A stretch of 64,000 nt of DNA from NCBI RefSeq assembly GCF_000758685.1, contig NZ_CP009286.1, positions 2,820,501 through 2,884,500 of the forward strand, read 5' to 3'. Position 1 is the stretch's first letter, and every line of letters starts with the position of its first letter. Origin of the DNA: Paenibacillus stellifer. Lineage in GTDB: Bacteria; Bacillota; Bacilli; Paenibacillales; Paenibacillaceae. Under the pieces are notes generated by a model, which saw only the letters and a program-made list of their open reading frames with translations, was not told the origin of the DNA and made no database searches. Both the position numbers and the translations under genes were made by a program. Positions 17,128 to 25,705 of the stretch are shown here, one piece after another.

Positions 17128-17841
17128 ATGAATCGCAAAATCGCATTGGTAACGGGAGCTAATCGGGGGATCGGATTTGAAATTTCAAGACTGCTGGGCA
17201 GAGCCGGAGTTACTGTCCTCATGGCGGCGCGGACCATTGAAGCTGCGGAGAACGCGGCAAAGCGTGCTGCTGAAGAAGTGGAGATCGATGCAATCGGCGT
17301 GAAGCTGGAGGTGACGAATCCGGAGGATGTCGCAGCCTTGGCGGAATGGATTGATACCCGCTATGGCCGGCTCGATATTTTGGTGAATAACGCAGGCATT
17401 TTGAAGCATACGGCTGGAGGAGATGCGGAGGCATTTCGCCAAACGCTTGAAGTGAATACGGTTGCGCCTTACCAATTGACAGAAGCTCTGCTTCCGCTGA
17501 TTCTTCGGAGCGATTCCGGCCGAATTGTGAATCAGAGCAGCGCGATCGGCTCTCTGGAGCTGATGCATAGCGACGCGACCGTCCGCAGAATCGGTGATCC
17601 GGGCTATGCAGCATCCAAGGCGGCGCTTAACATGCTGACATCTTATTGGGCACAGAAGCTGGAGGGAACCACAGTCAAGGTCAACTCGGCGCATCCCGGT
17701 CTGGTTAAGACCGACATGACAGGGGATAGCGGACAGATTTCGGCGGAAGAAGGCGCCGGGACGGCGGTGAAGCTTGCACTGCTGGGACCTGACGGTCCAA
17801 GCGGACGCTTTTATTACAAAGATCAGGAGTTGCCATGGTAA
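17128..17841 (+). CDS. Short-chain dehydrogenase/reductase
   Basis: 237 residues with the NAD(P) motif TGANRGIG (9-16), the NNAG motif (LVNNAGIL, about 87-94), a catalytic Ser in NQSSAIG and the Tyr-x3-Lys pair in YAASK. It is like the single-domain carbonyl-reductase type (C-terminal 'GRFYYKDQELPW'). Substrate unknown. Ribosome site AAAGGAGGAG. The upstream operator and TetR neighbour suggest induction by a reactive carbonyl or other toxic compound. Confidence 0.92.
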   Translation: MNRKIALVTGANRGIGFEISRLLGRAGVTVLMAARTIEAAENAAKRAAEEVEIDAIGVKLEVTNPEDVAALAEWIDTRYGRLDILVNNAGILKHTAGGDAEAFRQTLEVNTVAPYQLTEALLPLILRSDSGRIVNQSSAIGSLELMHSDATVRRIGDPGYAASKAALNMLTSYWAQKLEGTTVKVNSAHPGLVKTDMTGDSGQISAEEGAGTAVKLALLGPDGPSGRFYYKDQELPW

Positions 17842-17897
17842 AGATTAGCGTTCTTCTATAAGAAAGGAGAAACCGATTTTGGGATAGGAGTGAAGGG

Positions 17898-19169
17898 ATG
17901 CGTACGACAGACAGAACGCCCCGCTGGTATTATGGCTGGACAGTAGTCGCAATTGTTTTTCTGGTACTTCTCGTATCTGCGGGGATCAGCTCCGTACCGA
18001 GCGTGCTGATGCTCCAGTTTGAACGTGAGTTCGGATGGAGCCGCTCTGCAGTATCTGGCGCATTATCCATCCGCATTTTTCTATATGGACTCATGGGGCC
18101 TTTCTCTGCGGCGCTAATGGCCCGCTTCGGTATCAGGCGGATCATGCTGCTTACACTTAGTTTGCTGGCTGGAAGCCTTGCCCTGACTCCATGGATGAGC
18201 GAGCTATGGCAATTCTTCGCACTCTGGGGTGTTATTATTGGCCTTGCCACCGGAGCGCTTGCCAACGTACTCGGCGTTACGGTTGCGGGACGCTGGTTCG
18301 TGAAACACCGGGGACTGGTCGTTGGAATATTGACAGCGAGCGCAGCGACTGGCCAGCTGCTCTTTCTGCCGCTGCTTGCCGAGATATCGGTCTCATGGGG
18401 CTGGCGCTACTCCATCTACACGACGATTGCCGTATTGCTGGTTTTGATCCCTTTCGTTGCAGTTTTTATGAAGGATCACCCATACGATGTCAATCTTCCT
18501 GCGCTTGGAGAGAATGTCCCGACACCGCCGCCGGTGTTCACGGGCCGTATTGTTACCGCGCCGCTGCTGGCGCTTAAGGATGCAGTGAAGAGCGGCACCT
18601 TCTGGCTTCTGGCCGGCACTTTCTTCTTCTGCGGTTTCTCGACGAACGGACTGATCGGGACGCATCTGATACCTGCCTGTAGCGACTATAATATTGCGGT
18701 TGTCACCGCCTCCGGATTACTGGCCCTGATGGGGATGTTCGATTTGATTGGCACCACGCTATCCGGCTGGTTATCCGACCGGTTCGACAGCCGCTGGCTG
18801 CTGTGCTGGTATTATGGTCTTCGCGGTTTGTCCCTGGTCTTTCTCCCGCAGGCCTTAAGCGGCGGATATACAATGATGCTGGTCTTCGCCGTCTTCTACG
18901 GCCTGGACTTGATTGCAACCGTGCCTCCGACCGTGAAGCTGGCAGCGGATCATTTTGGCCGGGAGAAGTCAGGGATGGTGTTCGGCTGGATTCTCGTTGC
19001 CCATCAGCTTGGTGCATCATCGGCCGCTTATGGAGCAGGCGTAATGAGACAGTGGCTCGGCAGCTATTCAGTTCCGTTCGTTATAGCGGGTCTGCTGTGT
19101 CTGTTTGCATCCCTTCTCGCCATCAGAGTGTCCAACTTTCGCAAAACCGCAGCTGCAGCTAACAGTTGA
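17898..19169 (+). CDS. MFS transporter (YbfB/monocarboxylate-transporter-like)
   Basis: 423 residues with 12 predicted helices. The opening WYYGWTVVAIVFLVLL and 'FGWSRSAVSGALSI' are typical of the MCT-like branch that includes Bacillus YbfB and YcxA. The central loop is around residues 200-215. It is downstream of the SDR gene by about 56 nt with a weak GGAGTGAAGGG ribosome site, and probably belongs to the same TetR-controlled cluster. Cargo unknown. Confidence 0.88.
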   Translation: MRTTDRTPRWYYGWTVVAIVFLVLLVSAGISSVPSVLMLQFEREFGWSRSAVSGALSIRIFLYGLMGPFSAALMARFGIRRIMLLTLSLLAGSLALTPWMSELWQFFALWGVIIGLATGALANVLGVTVAGRWFVKHRGLVVGILTASAATGQLLFLPLLAEISVSWGWRYSIYTTIAVLLVLIPFVAVFMKDHPYDVNLPALGENVPTPPPVFTGRIVTAPLLALKDAVKSGTFWLLAGTFFFCGFSTNGLIGTHLIPACSDYNIAVVTASGLLALMGMFDLIGTTLSGWLSDRFDSRWLLCWYYGLRGLSLVFLPQALSGGYTMMLVFAVFYGLDLIATVPPTVKLAADHFGREKSGMVFGWILVAHQLGASSAAYGAGVMRQWLGSYSVPFVIAGLLCLFASLLAIRVSNFRKTAAAANS

Positions 19170-19293
19170 TTTCTCTAACGTTTATCTTCCTGGCGAAACT
19201 TGTCGTGTGATGTTGTTAACTGTCATCTCCAAGATGTTCAGCCATAATAAAGAACATATGCAGTTAATATATGGAAAAGGGAAGCGATACGGG

Positions 19294-19704
19294 ATGATAG
19301 CGTGGAGAGAATCCTATGAAATCGGTGTAGAAGAAATCGACTGTCAGCACCGCCAGCTTCTTGTGAAGCTGAACGAATTTTTCGACGCCTGCTCGAATCA
19401 GCAAGGGCGTGAGAAGATTGAAGAGACGCTTAAGTTTCTTAAAGATTATACAATTGAGCATTTCGGCAGCGAAGAAGGCTTGATGAACGGGATTCATTTT
19501 CCGGAGCTTGCGGATCACCAGAAGGAGCATGCGGAGTTTGTGAAGACCGTTCTGGAGCTGGAAGAGCAGGTCAAGGCCAAAGGCGTATCTGTACTGACCA
19601 CGATCAAGCTGAACCGTACGCTGACTGACTGGCTTTTGAACCATATCAACAAATGCGACAGACTGATCGGGGAATACATGGCTCAGCGCAAGCTGCAAGC
19701 CTAA
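19294..19704 (+). CDS. Bacteriohemerythrin
   Basis: 136 residues containing the diiron ligand set of hemerythrins: His in CQHRQLL (about 21), the HFGSEE motif (His and Glu, about 57-62), HQKEH (about 77-81) and the closing HINKCD (about 122-127). It binds O2 reversibly and may act in oxygen storage, delivery or sensing. I start at ATG 19294 where family similarity begins; the frame upstream is open to 19105 but has no family character. A terminator follows. Confidence 0.92.
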   Translation: MIAWRESYEIGVEEIDCQHRQLLVKLNEFFDACSNQQGREKIEETLKFLKDYTIEHFGSEEGLMNGIHFPELADHQKEHAEFVKTVLELEEQVKAKGVSVLTTIKLNRTLTDWLLNHINKCDRLIGEYMAQRKLQA

Positions 19705-19731
19705 CCGGGACGGGAATTACCTTACTTGAGA

Positions 19732-19758
19732 AGCGGCGGCCAAGGGCTGCCGCTTTTT
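19732..19758 (+). terminator. Terminator after hemerythrin gene
   Basis: AGCGGC/GCCGCT stem extended by GGCC/GGGCT pairing, followed by TTTTT. Confidence 0.8.
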
Positions 19759-19888
19759 GCTGTGCTTGCAAATTTTATGAGAGGCGGGGCGTAATCTCTG
19801 GGGAAGAATGACAGAGATTTGACCGCAGGAAGTTGTCTCGTGTTTAATGAAAGAAACATGAAGCTACAGGAGAGAGGACAGATCGAGT

Positions 19889-20286
19889 ATGGAATACGCA
19901 ATGTTCGCGGGCGGATGTTTCTGGTGCATGGTGACCCCGTTTGAGGAACTGCCCGGAATTCAAGGGATTGTCTCCGGCTATGCGGGCGGCTGGAAGGAGA
20001 ATCCGGCTTACGAAGAGGTCAAGAGCGGTACAACCGGGCATTATGAAGTGGTCCAAATAACTTTTGACCCGGAAGTGTTCCCTTATGGGAAGCTGCCGAA
20101 GCATCCAGAGAGGCGGTTGCGGCCAGCGAAAGATTTGAAGGTCCGGTTGTAACGAAGATTATGCCTGCGCCTGTTTTTTATCCGGCCGAGGAATACCATC
20201 AGGATTACCACAAGAAGAACCCGAAGCATTACAAGGAGGACCGCGCCCAATCGGGGCGGGATGAATTTATCGCGAAATATTGGTAA
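19889..20286 (+). pseudogene. msrA: Peptide methionine sulfoxide reductase MsrA with internal deletion
   Basis: The N-terminal part is intact: catalytic GGCFWC (9-14), '[10 protein letters not shown]' and '[17 protein letters not shown]'. After FPYGKL (about 20090) the usual middle (the FW..DPTD...GGQ..D.G..Y region) is missing, and the reading frame shifts. The C-terminus resumes in another frame ([40 protein letters not shown]) and stops at 20286. About 35 codons are lost. The protein that is actually encoded would stop at 20152 and lack the substrate-binding part, so it should be inactive. Confidence 0.88.
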
Positions 20287-20329
20287 GAGCGGCTTGGATA
20301 GCTCAATCCAAACAAAAGGAGATATTCGC

Positions 20330-21475
20330 ATGAAAGTGGCAAGAGTGATTCTGACTGCGCTCGCCGGGGTTCTGGTGCTGGGACTGGTGAACTTCTATAT
20401 CGGTTATCACCTGTGGCTGCTGCTGAAGGCCTGGTTCCCGGGGACTCGGGGCGCAATATATTGGCCGCTGTTCTGGGTCGCGGCTTTGTCCTATTTGATC
20501 TGCCGGCTGCCTTGGCCTCACGCGCTGAAGCCTGCGGCCCGCCTGCTGAAGGTCATCGGCTCCTATTATTTGGCCTTAATGGAATTTGCCGTGATTCTTC
20601 TTCCGCTTGCAGATCTGCTGTACGGAATTCTCACCTGGTCTGGCAACCGTCCGCACTTGTATGTGCTCGAAGCGGGGACTGTCGTCGCGGTATTGCTGCT
20701 TGTTCTGATGATCTGGGGCTCGCGCAACGCCTGGAGTACGGTGCTCCGGCTGCATGAGCTGTCCGTGGCTAAACCGCTTGGCGGGCAGGAGAAGCTGACT
20801 ATCGCCGTTGCCTCCGATTTGCATCTCGGCAATATTGTCGGCAACCGCCATCTGAAGAAAATGGTGGACCGGATGAACGCCATGAAGCCAGACATTATTC
20901 TGCTTGCGGGCGATGTGCTGGATGACAGCATCGAACCGTTCGTACGCAACCGGATGAGCGAGCAGCTTGCACGGCTATCGGCGAAGCACGGCGTGTTCGC
21001 GGTGCTGGGCAATCATGAATATTACGGCGGAGATATCGGGCAGTACACGGAAATTATGCAGAGCATCGGCATCCGTGTTCTGCAGGATGAAGTTGCGGAA
21101 GCAGCCGGGGTATACATCGTGGGACGCAAGGACAAGACAGCCGAAAGCATGGAGCCCGGCGGACGCATGAGCGTGGCAGACCTGCTGGAAGATCTGGATT
21201 TGACCCGGCCGGTAATCATGATGGATCATCAGCCTACGGGCTTCGCCGCTGCCGCTGAAGCGGGGGTCGATGTGCTTCTGTCGGGACATACCCACCGGGG
21301 ACAGATTGCGCCCAATCATTGGATAACGAAGCGGCTGTTCGAGCTGGACTGGGGCTATTTAAACAAAAATAACCTGCATGTGATCGTGTCCTCCGGATAT
21401 GGCACATGGGGACCGCCGATCCGGCTTGCCAGCCGGTCGGAAATCATCAGCCTTTCGCTGACACCTTCCGGTTGA
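20330..21475 (+). CDS. Membrane-anchored metallophosphoesterase
   Basis: 381 residues. Four to five membrane helices (about residues 5-130) precede a calcineurin-like domain with all metal motifs: SDLHLG, LAGDVLDD, GNHEYY and SGHTHRGQ. It resembles the YkuE/YaeI-type enzymes that act at the membrane on phosphodiester or lipid-linked substrates; the substrate is not predictable. ATG 20330 follows AAAGGAGAT. It stands directly after the broken msrA. Confidence 0.88.
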   Translation: MKVARVILTALAGVLVLGLVNFYIGYHLWLLLKAWFPGTRGAIYWPLFWVAALSYLICRLPWPHALKPAARLLKVIGSYYLALMEFAVILLPLADLLYGILTWSGNRPHLYVLEAGTVVAVLLLVLMIWGSRNAWSTVLRLHELSVAKPLGGQEKLTIAVASDLHLGNIVGNRHLKKMVDRMNAMKPDIILLAGDVLDDSIEPFVRNRMSEQLARLSAKHGVFAVLGNHEYYGGDIGQYTEIMQSIGIRVLQDEVAEAAGVYIVGRKDKTAESMEPGGRMSVADLLEDLDLTRPVIMMDHQPTGFAAAAEAGVDVLLSGHTHRGQIAPNHWITKRLFELDWGYLNKNNLHVIVSSGYGTWGPPIRLASRSEIISLSLTPSG

Positions 21476-21556
21476 GTGGACAAGGCTCATGTATATTCTG
21501 TCTCTTCTTCCGCACACTATACGGGACAACCTGGTGAAGGAGAGTGCTTGAATCAC

Positions 21557-21721
21557 ATGAGCCCAGACAAGAATCTGATCAACACGGTAAAAGATCTGGA
21601 GCAGGAAGCGCCGACCGCGCATGAAGCCAATCAGATGATGCAGGAGAAAAGCGACCGGCGGAAAGAAATGCTGCGCCGGGACAAAGGCTACAAAGCAAAT
21701 GAACAAAGCTCTTACGAATAA
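21557..21721 (+). CDS. Small hydrophilic protein of unknown function
   Basis: 54 residues, strongly charged (MSPDKNLINTVKDLEQEAPT..., Lys/Arg-rich centre, ending EQSSYE), without a recognised domain. AAGGAGAG lies 14 nt before ATG 21557 and 4-5 nt before an in-frame TTG at 21548, so the start may be 21548. A good terminator follows at 21757, which supports it as the last gene of a transcript. Probably cytosolic. Confidence 0.55.
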   Translation: MSPDKNLINTVKDLEQEAPTAHEANQMMQEKSDRRKEMLRRDKGYKANEQSSYE

Positions 21722-21756
21722 CCTGATGGTTATTCGCTAGGGAGCGAACCCGATGA

Positions 21757-21782
21757 GACACCGGAATTCCGGTGTCTTTTTG
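21757..21782 (+). terminator. Terminator
   Basis: GACACCGG-AATT-CCGGTGTC perfect stem followed by TTTTT. Confidence 0.85.
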
Positions 21783-21860
21783 ATGTGTCCGGCCAGGCAC
21801 TCCTAGCACATGTTGGTCATAACACCGCTGCACCGTCAAACAGGCAGTCTGCTTTTCCCA

Positions 21861-21899
21861 TTGACTAAAATGAACATAAAGTATATATATAATATATAC
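21861..21899 (+). promoter_or_regulatory. Promoter and palindromic operator of the GntR-ABC operon
   Basis: TTGACT (21861-21866) with TATATA at 21884 (17 bp) is overlapped by the dyad GTATATAT-ATA-ATATATAC (21881-21899). YtrA-type GntR repressors bind such dyads at their own promoters, so autoregulation is likely. Confidence 0.6.
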
Positions 21900-21932
21900 A
21901 ATATAAACGAGAAGGCCCGGAAGAGGTGAAGG

Positions 21933-22310
21933 ATGAACATTCTATTGTCCAATTCATCGGGAGAACCGATATATGCGCAAATTGTCAGCCAGGTCAGACA
22001 GATGATTCTCCAGGGCGAGCTGGCGCCGGGTACGGCGCTTCCTTCAATCCGGCAATTGGCCAAGGATTTGCAGATCAGCGTAATTACGACCAAACGGGCA
22101 TATGAGGAGCTTGAACGCGAAGGTCTGGTTGATTCGCTGGTAGGCAAAGGGTCTTTTGTCTCGGGGATGAATCAGCAGTACATCAGGGAGCAGCGCTACC
22201 GGCTGCTTGAGGAGAAGATGAGAGAAGTGCTGCGGGACAGCAGGCTCCTGGGAATGGGCTTGCCGGAGACCATCGAAATCTTGAAGACGCTTGATGAGGA
22301 GGCAGAGTAA
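21933..22310 (+). CDS. GntR family regulator, YtrA subfamily
   Basis: 125 residues: a winged helix-turn-helix (residues 10-75, with 'PIYAQIVSQVRQMILQGEL' and 'LPSIRQLAKDLQISVITTKRA') followed only by a short dimerisation tail, which is the YtrA type that regulates adjacent ABC transporters. Its stop codon overlaps the next ATG (TAATG). It probably represses its own operon through the dyad at 21881-21899. Confidence 0.9.
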   Translation: MNILLSNSSGEPIYAQIVSQVRQMILQGELAPGTALPSIRQLAKDLQISVITTKRAYEELEREGLVDSLVGKGSFVSGMNQQYIREQRYRLLEEKMREVLRDSRLLGMGLPETIEILKTLDEEAE

Positions 22311-23173
22311 TGAGTCATGTTGTGGAGGTCCAGGACGTATGCAAATCCTTCGGCAGGTTTAGCTTGAAGGATGTAAATTTCGGTGTGAACAGGGGGTTCA
22401 TTACAGGGCTGATCGGTCCCAATGGGGCAGGAAAGAGCACGATAATCAAAATGATGATGGACATGGTTCGCCCCGACAAGGGCAGCATCCAGCTGCTTGG
22501 GGGCCATCCGTCAGAGGAACCCTCGATCAAGGATAGAGTCGGGTATGTGTCGGACGAGAATATATATTACGAGCATCTGACAATCGGTCGGATGAAGACG
22601 ATTCTGGCCCCTTTTTATAAACATTGGGATGAGGAAGCCTTCCGGAAGTATCTGGAGATGTTCGAGCTGTCGCCCAAAGCCAAGATCAAGAACCTCTCCA
22701 AGGGAATGAAAATGAAGTTTTCACTTGCGGTCGCCTTATCGCATCATGCTGATCTGCTGATTATGGACGAGCCAACGGCCGGTCTTGATCCGGTCTTTCG
22801 AAGAGAGCTGCTGGACCTCTTGAGCGAGCAGATTCTCGATGACAGCAAGTCGATTCTGTTCTCGACCCACATTACGACCGATCTTGATAAAATTGCGGAT
22901 TACATCGTTTTTCTGAACGCCGGCCAGGTTGTCTTCAGCGACAGCAAGGAGGGAGTGCTGGACCGGTACGTGATGATCAAAGGCGGGCGGGAGCTGCTGG
23001 ACCGCGATGTGCGCAAGCTTTTTGTCGGCGTGAGAGAGAGCTCTGTCGGGTTCGAAGCCCTGTGCAAGGACCGCAGCGCCGCGAAGCAGGTGTTTCAGGA
23101 GGATGCCCTGCTGGAGACACCGACTCTTGAAGACATTATGTATTTCACTTCCAAGGGAGGAAAAAGCGCGTGA
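22310..23173 (+). CDS. ABC transporter ATP-binding protein (YtrB-like)
   Basis: 287 residues. Walker A GPNGAGKST (36-44), a degenerate signature NLSKGMKMK, Walker B LLIMDEPTAGLD and the switch His in FSTHITTDLDKIADY are present. After residue 230 a C-terminal extension typical of YtrB-like subunits follows. With the next membrane protein it forms an ABC-2 type exporter or an envelope-stress transporter under GntR control. Confidence 0.92.
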   Translation: MSHVVEVQDVCKSFGRFSLKDVNFGVNRGFITGLIGPNGAGKSTIIKMMMDMVRPDKGSIQLLGGHPSEEPSIKDRVGYVSDENIYYEHLTIGRMKTILAPFYKHWDEEAFRKYLEMFELSPKAKIKNLSKGMKMKFSLAVALSHHADLLIMDEPTAGLDPVFRRELLDLLSEQILDDSKSILFSTHITTDLDKIADYIVFLNAGQVVFSDSKEGVLDRYVMIKGGRELLDRDVRKLFVGVRESSVGFEALCKDRSAAKQVFQEDALLETPTLEDIMYFTSKGGKSA

Positions 23174-23817
23174 GCAACATCGTTTCCCTGATCCGCAAGG
23201 ACATCTTGCTGTCGGTCAACTATCTGCTCTTCGTAGCGGCGTACCTGGTGTTCCTGTCGTACACGACGATGAGCAATGATCTGTTCAGTGTGAGTCTGTT
23301 CGTGACTATGCCTTCCATCCTGCTCCTGGTTAATTCCTGTATGATGGATGTGAGGAACATGAATCAACAGTTCGCGCTCAGTCTTCCGGTGCGGCGCAGC
23401 CAGATCGTAACCGCAAAGTATGTGTCGATCCTTCCCTATCTTCTGTTCGGACTGGGCTGCATGTTTCTTTCCTACTTCATCCTGGAATTGGCCGGGCGCC
23501 CTCAGAGTATCAATTGGCATGATATCGGCTTCACGATTTTGCTCGTTCCGGCATCAGGCGCAATCTACCTTCCGATCTACTACTGGCTTGGGCCGAAGGG
23601 ACAGCAGATTATCAATACCGTCTTCTTCATGATCATCTTCTTCGGTTCGATGAATCTTCGCCATTTAATGGAGAGCATGCCGTGGCTGGATGATTTTATC
23701 TCCCGGGTATCTGGCTTCAGTCTCATCGAAAGCATGGCGGCTGGGTTTCTCTATTTGGTGTTTATCCTCGCTTCCTACTTCGTATCTCTGCGCATCTATT
23801 CTGCGAGGGATTTGTAG
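23170..23817 (+). CDS. ABC-2 type transporter permease
   Basis: 215 residues, about six membrane helices, starting at GTG 23170 which overlaps the ATPase stop codon; ribosome site GGGAGG. The sequence 'SLPVRRSQIVTAKYVS' matches the ABC2_membrane_5 pattern of small YtrC/YtrD or BcrB-like permeases. Substrate unknown. Confidence 0.85.
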   Translation: MSNIVSLIRKDILLSVNYLLFVAAYLVFLSYTTMSNDLFSVSLFVTMPSILLLVNSCMMDVRNMNQQFALSLPVRRSQIVTAKYVSILPYLLFGLGCMFLSYFILELAGRPQSINWHDIGFTILLVPASGAIYLPIYYWLGPKGQQIINTVFFMIIFFGSMNLRHLMESMPWLDDFISRVSGFSLIESMAAGFLYLVFILASYFVSLRIYSARDL

Positions 23818-23976
23818 GGGGTCATCAATGGCAGCCGCCGGTGTGATGGAGGCGGTACAGAAATTGCGGCGCTTCGGGTGACAACCGGGGGGCCGCTTTG
23901 TGGTTCGGTTAAACCAATCCCCTTTTTCACCGATAAAAAGAGAGAGGATGCGACATAAGAAGGAGGAGCGCCGATA

Positions 23977-24217
23977 TTGAAATACATAAGTGTGAAATCC
24001 ATATGCGGATGTTTAATCTCGGGCATAATGATCTTAATGCTTGTGCTGCCCGGTTCGGCGGCAGTGGAGCCGGAGGACGCTCCTCCGGCGGGAGTTCCTG
24101 GTCCTCCGGTGGCAACCAGGGCGCGGAGGTTCAAGCGGCGGTGGAGCTGGGCGCTCATCAGGCTCCTCCGGTGGAGGCAAAGCCAGCGGTGGCGGCGGTG
24201 TTGGCCGGCATCGTTAA
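23977..24217 (+). pseudogene. Remnant of a Gly/Ser-rich exported protein spread over three frames
   Basis: A TTG start behind AAGAAGGAGGA opens a signal peptide (LKYISVKS..., hydrophobic core LISGIMILMLVLPGSAA). The next Gly/Ser-rich block ('ARFGGSGAGGRSSGGSS', about 24050-24120) is in a second frame and a third block ('GGSSGGGAGRSSGSSGGGK', ending at TAA 24215) in a third frame. Together they look like one short secreted, low-complexity protein with two indels. Whether this is decay or sequence error is open; the function is unknown. Confidence 0.45.
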
Positions 24218-24268
24218 TTAACCCAGGGAAGCCAAGCGTATATGGGGGTTGCCGTTCCGGCCGTTTCG

Positions 24269-24301
24269 TTGCACAATAGAAACCGTAAACTATGATTACG
24301 G
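24269..24301 (+). promoter_or_regulatory. Promoter of pdxK with dyad over the -10
   Basis: TTGCAC (24269-24274), 16 bp, TATGAT (24291-24296). A dyad CCGTAA-(7)-TTACGG at 24283-24301 covers the -10 box and could bind a repressor. Confidence 0.5.
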
Positions 24302-24318
24302 CAAGTCGGAAAGGATAA

Positions 24319-25137
24319 TTGGAAGTGGACAGAATAGTGAAGACCTTGACGATCGCTGGCAGCGACTCCAGCGGCGGTGCAGGCATCCAGGCAGATTTGA
24401 AAACTTTTCAAGAATACGGAACCTATGGATTCAGCGCGCTGACGACCATTGTCACGATGGACCCGGACAACGGCTGGCATCATCATGTATATCCCGTCAG
24501 CCCGGAGCTGGTCGCCGAGCAATTGAAGACGGTATTCGCCGGAGGTCCGGTGGACGCATTGAAGACAGGCATGCTGGGCAGCGCCGAGATCGTCCGCGTC
24601 GCGGAACAGGCGATCAAGAAGAACGGGCAGGGAAATGTAGTCATTGATCCGGTTATGGTGTGCAAGGGCGAGGACGAAGTGCTGAATCCTGAAAGCGCGG
24701 ATGCGATCCGCGATCTGCTCGTCCCGTTGGCAACTGTTGTTACGCCGAACCTGTTCGAAGCCGGTGTGCTGTCCGGCAAGGGTAGACTGTCGAACCTGGA
24801 CGATATGAAAGAAGCGGCGGCTCTCATCAAGGAGCTCGGCGCCCAAGCTGTCGTAATCAAAGGCGGCAAGGCGCTGGGCGGTGACAAAGCAATTGATCTG
24901 TACTATGACGGTACGGATTATGCCGTACTGGAGACGGACAAGCTTGAACCGGCACATAATCACGGCGCAGGCTGCACATTCGCCGCTGCGATTACAGCGG
25001 GGCTGGCGAACGGCATGAGCGCAAAGGATGCGGTAGTCAAGGCAAAAGACTTCGTTACTGCAGCCATCTCATCCGGGTTCTCGTTCAACGCCTATGTCGG
25101 ACCCGTCTTTCATGGCGGCTACCGTCTTAACCGCTAA
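24319..25137 (+). CDS. pdxK: Pyridoxine/pyridoxal kinase (ThiD-like PdxK)
   Basis: 272 residues of the ribokinase fold: 'IAGSDSSGGAGIQADLKTF' near the start, the VIDPVMVCKG motif and the anion-hole motif HGAGCTFAAAI. The family contains ThiD (HMP kinase) and the Bacillus PdxK; 'DPVMVCKG', 'ATVVTPNLFEA' and 'NAYVGP' resemble the latter, so I favour vitamin B6 salvage. Start is TTG 24319, 4-5 nt behind AAAGGA; GTG 24337 is an alternative. It stands alone between a promoter and a terminator, not in a thi operon. Confidence 0.8.
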   Translation: MEVDRIVKTLTIAGSDSSGGAGIQADLKTFQEYGTYGFSALTTIVTMDPDNGWHHHVYPVSPELVAEQLKTVFAGGPVDALKTGMLGSAEIVRVAEQAIKKNGQGNVVIDPVMVCKGEDEVLNPESADAIRDLLVPLATVVTPNLFEAGVLSGKGRLSNLDDMKEAAALIKELGAQAVVIKGGKALGGDKAIDLYYDGTDYAVLETDKLEPAHNHGAGCTFAAAITAGLANGMSAKDAVVKAKDFVTAAISSGFSFNAYVGPVFHGGYRLNR

Positions 25138-25170
25138 TTTGTAAACTCCTCAACAATAAGCAACGCGAAG

Positions 25171-25203
25171 AGCGGGTCTCCCGATAGGAGGCCCGCTTTT
25201 TTG
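25171..25203 (+). terminator. Terminator of pdxK
   Basis: AGCGGGTCTCC pairs with GGAGGCCCGCT, followed by TTTTTT. Confidence 0.85.
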
Positions 25204-25249
25204 CGCTGCATATGTAAGACGATGAATGTTAGAGATGGAATGTATCCGT

Positions 25250-25705
25250 CTAAACCGGCAGCGTCGGTCTCTTCCGGTTGATCCGGTACTGCTCCGGGGT
25301 CGTTCCGACGAACTTGACGAAATAGCGGTAGAATTGGCTGGTTGAAGCGAAGCCGAGGCCGGCGCTGATTGCAGAAATGGTCGCCTCGGTCGATTCAAGC
25401 TCGTACTTAGCCCGGTTCATGCGCAGCCGGAGGATGTAATGATAGGGTGTGACACCTGTAATGGCTTTGAAGGAACGGATAAAGTGATATCGGCTCTGGA
25501 GAGCGACGGAAGACAGCTCCTCAATACTGATGTGAGAAGTAAAAGTGTCATGGATATATTCAAATACACGGTTCATATAAGGTTCATCAGTATGCGGCAG
25601 CTCGGGCGCATAAGCTTTCGATTTGTCGGAGCAGGTCTCCCGTTTGAGAATGCGTCCTAAATATTGGTTCCTGCAGCCGCAAGTTCTCCCACAGCGAGCT
25701 GCGCT
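25250..25705 (-). pseudogene. AraC family regulator, truncated and frameshifted
   Basis: The C-terminal AraC DNA-binding domain is intact (25250-25576: 'HISIEELSSVALQSRYHFIRSFK', 'GVTPYHYILRLRMNRA', 'LGFASTSQFYRYFVKF'). Upstream on the minus strand a second frame encodes a fitting N-terminal part (LWENLRLQEPIFRTHSQ, LLRQIESLCARAAAY), joined by a one-base indel near 25589. Beyond about 25705 this strand runs into the antisense of an MFS gene, so the ligand-binding half is missing. Confidence 0.65.
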
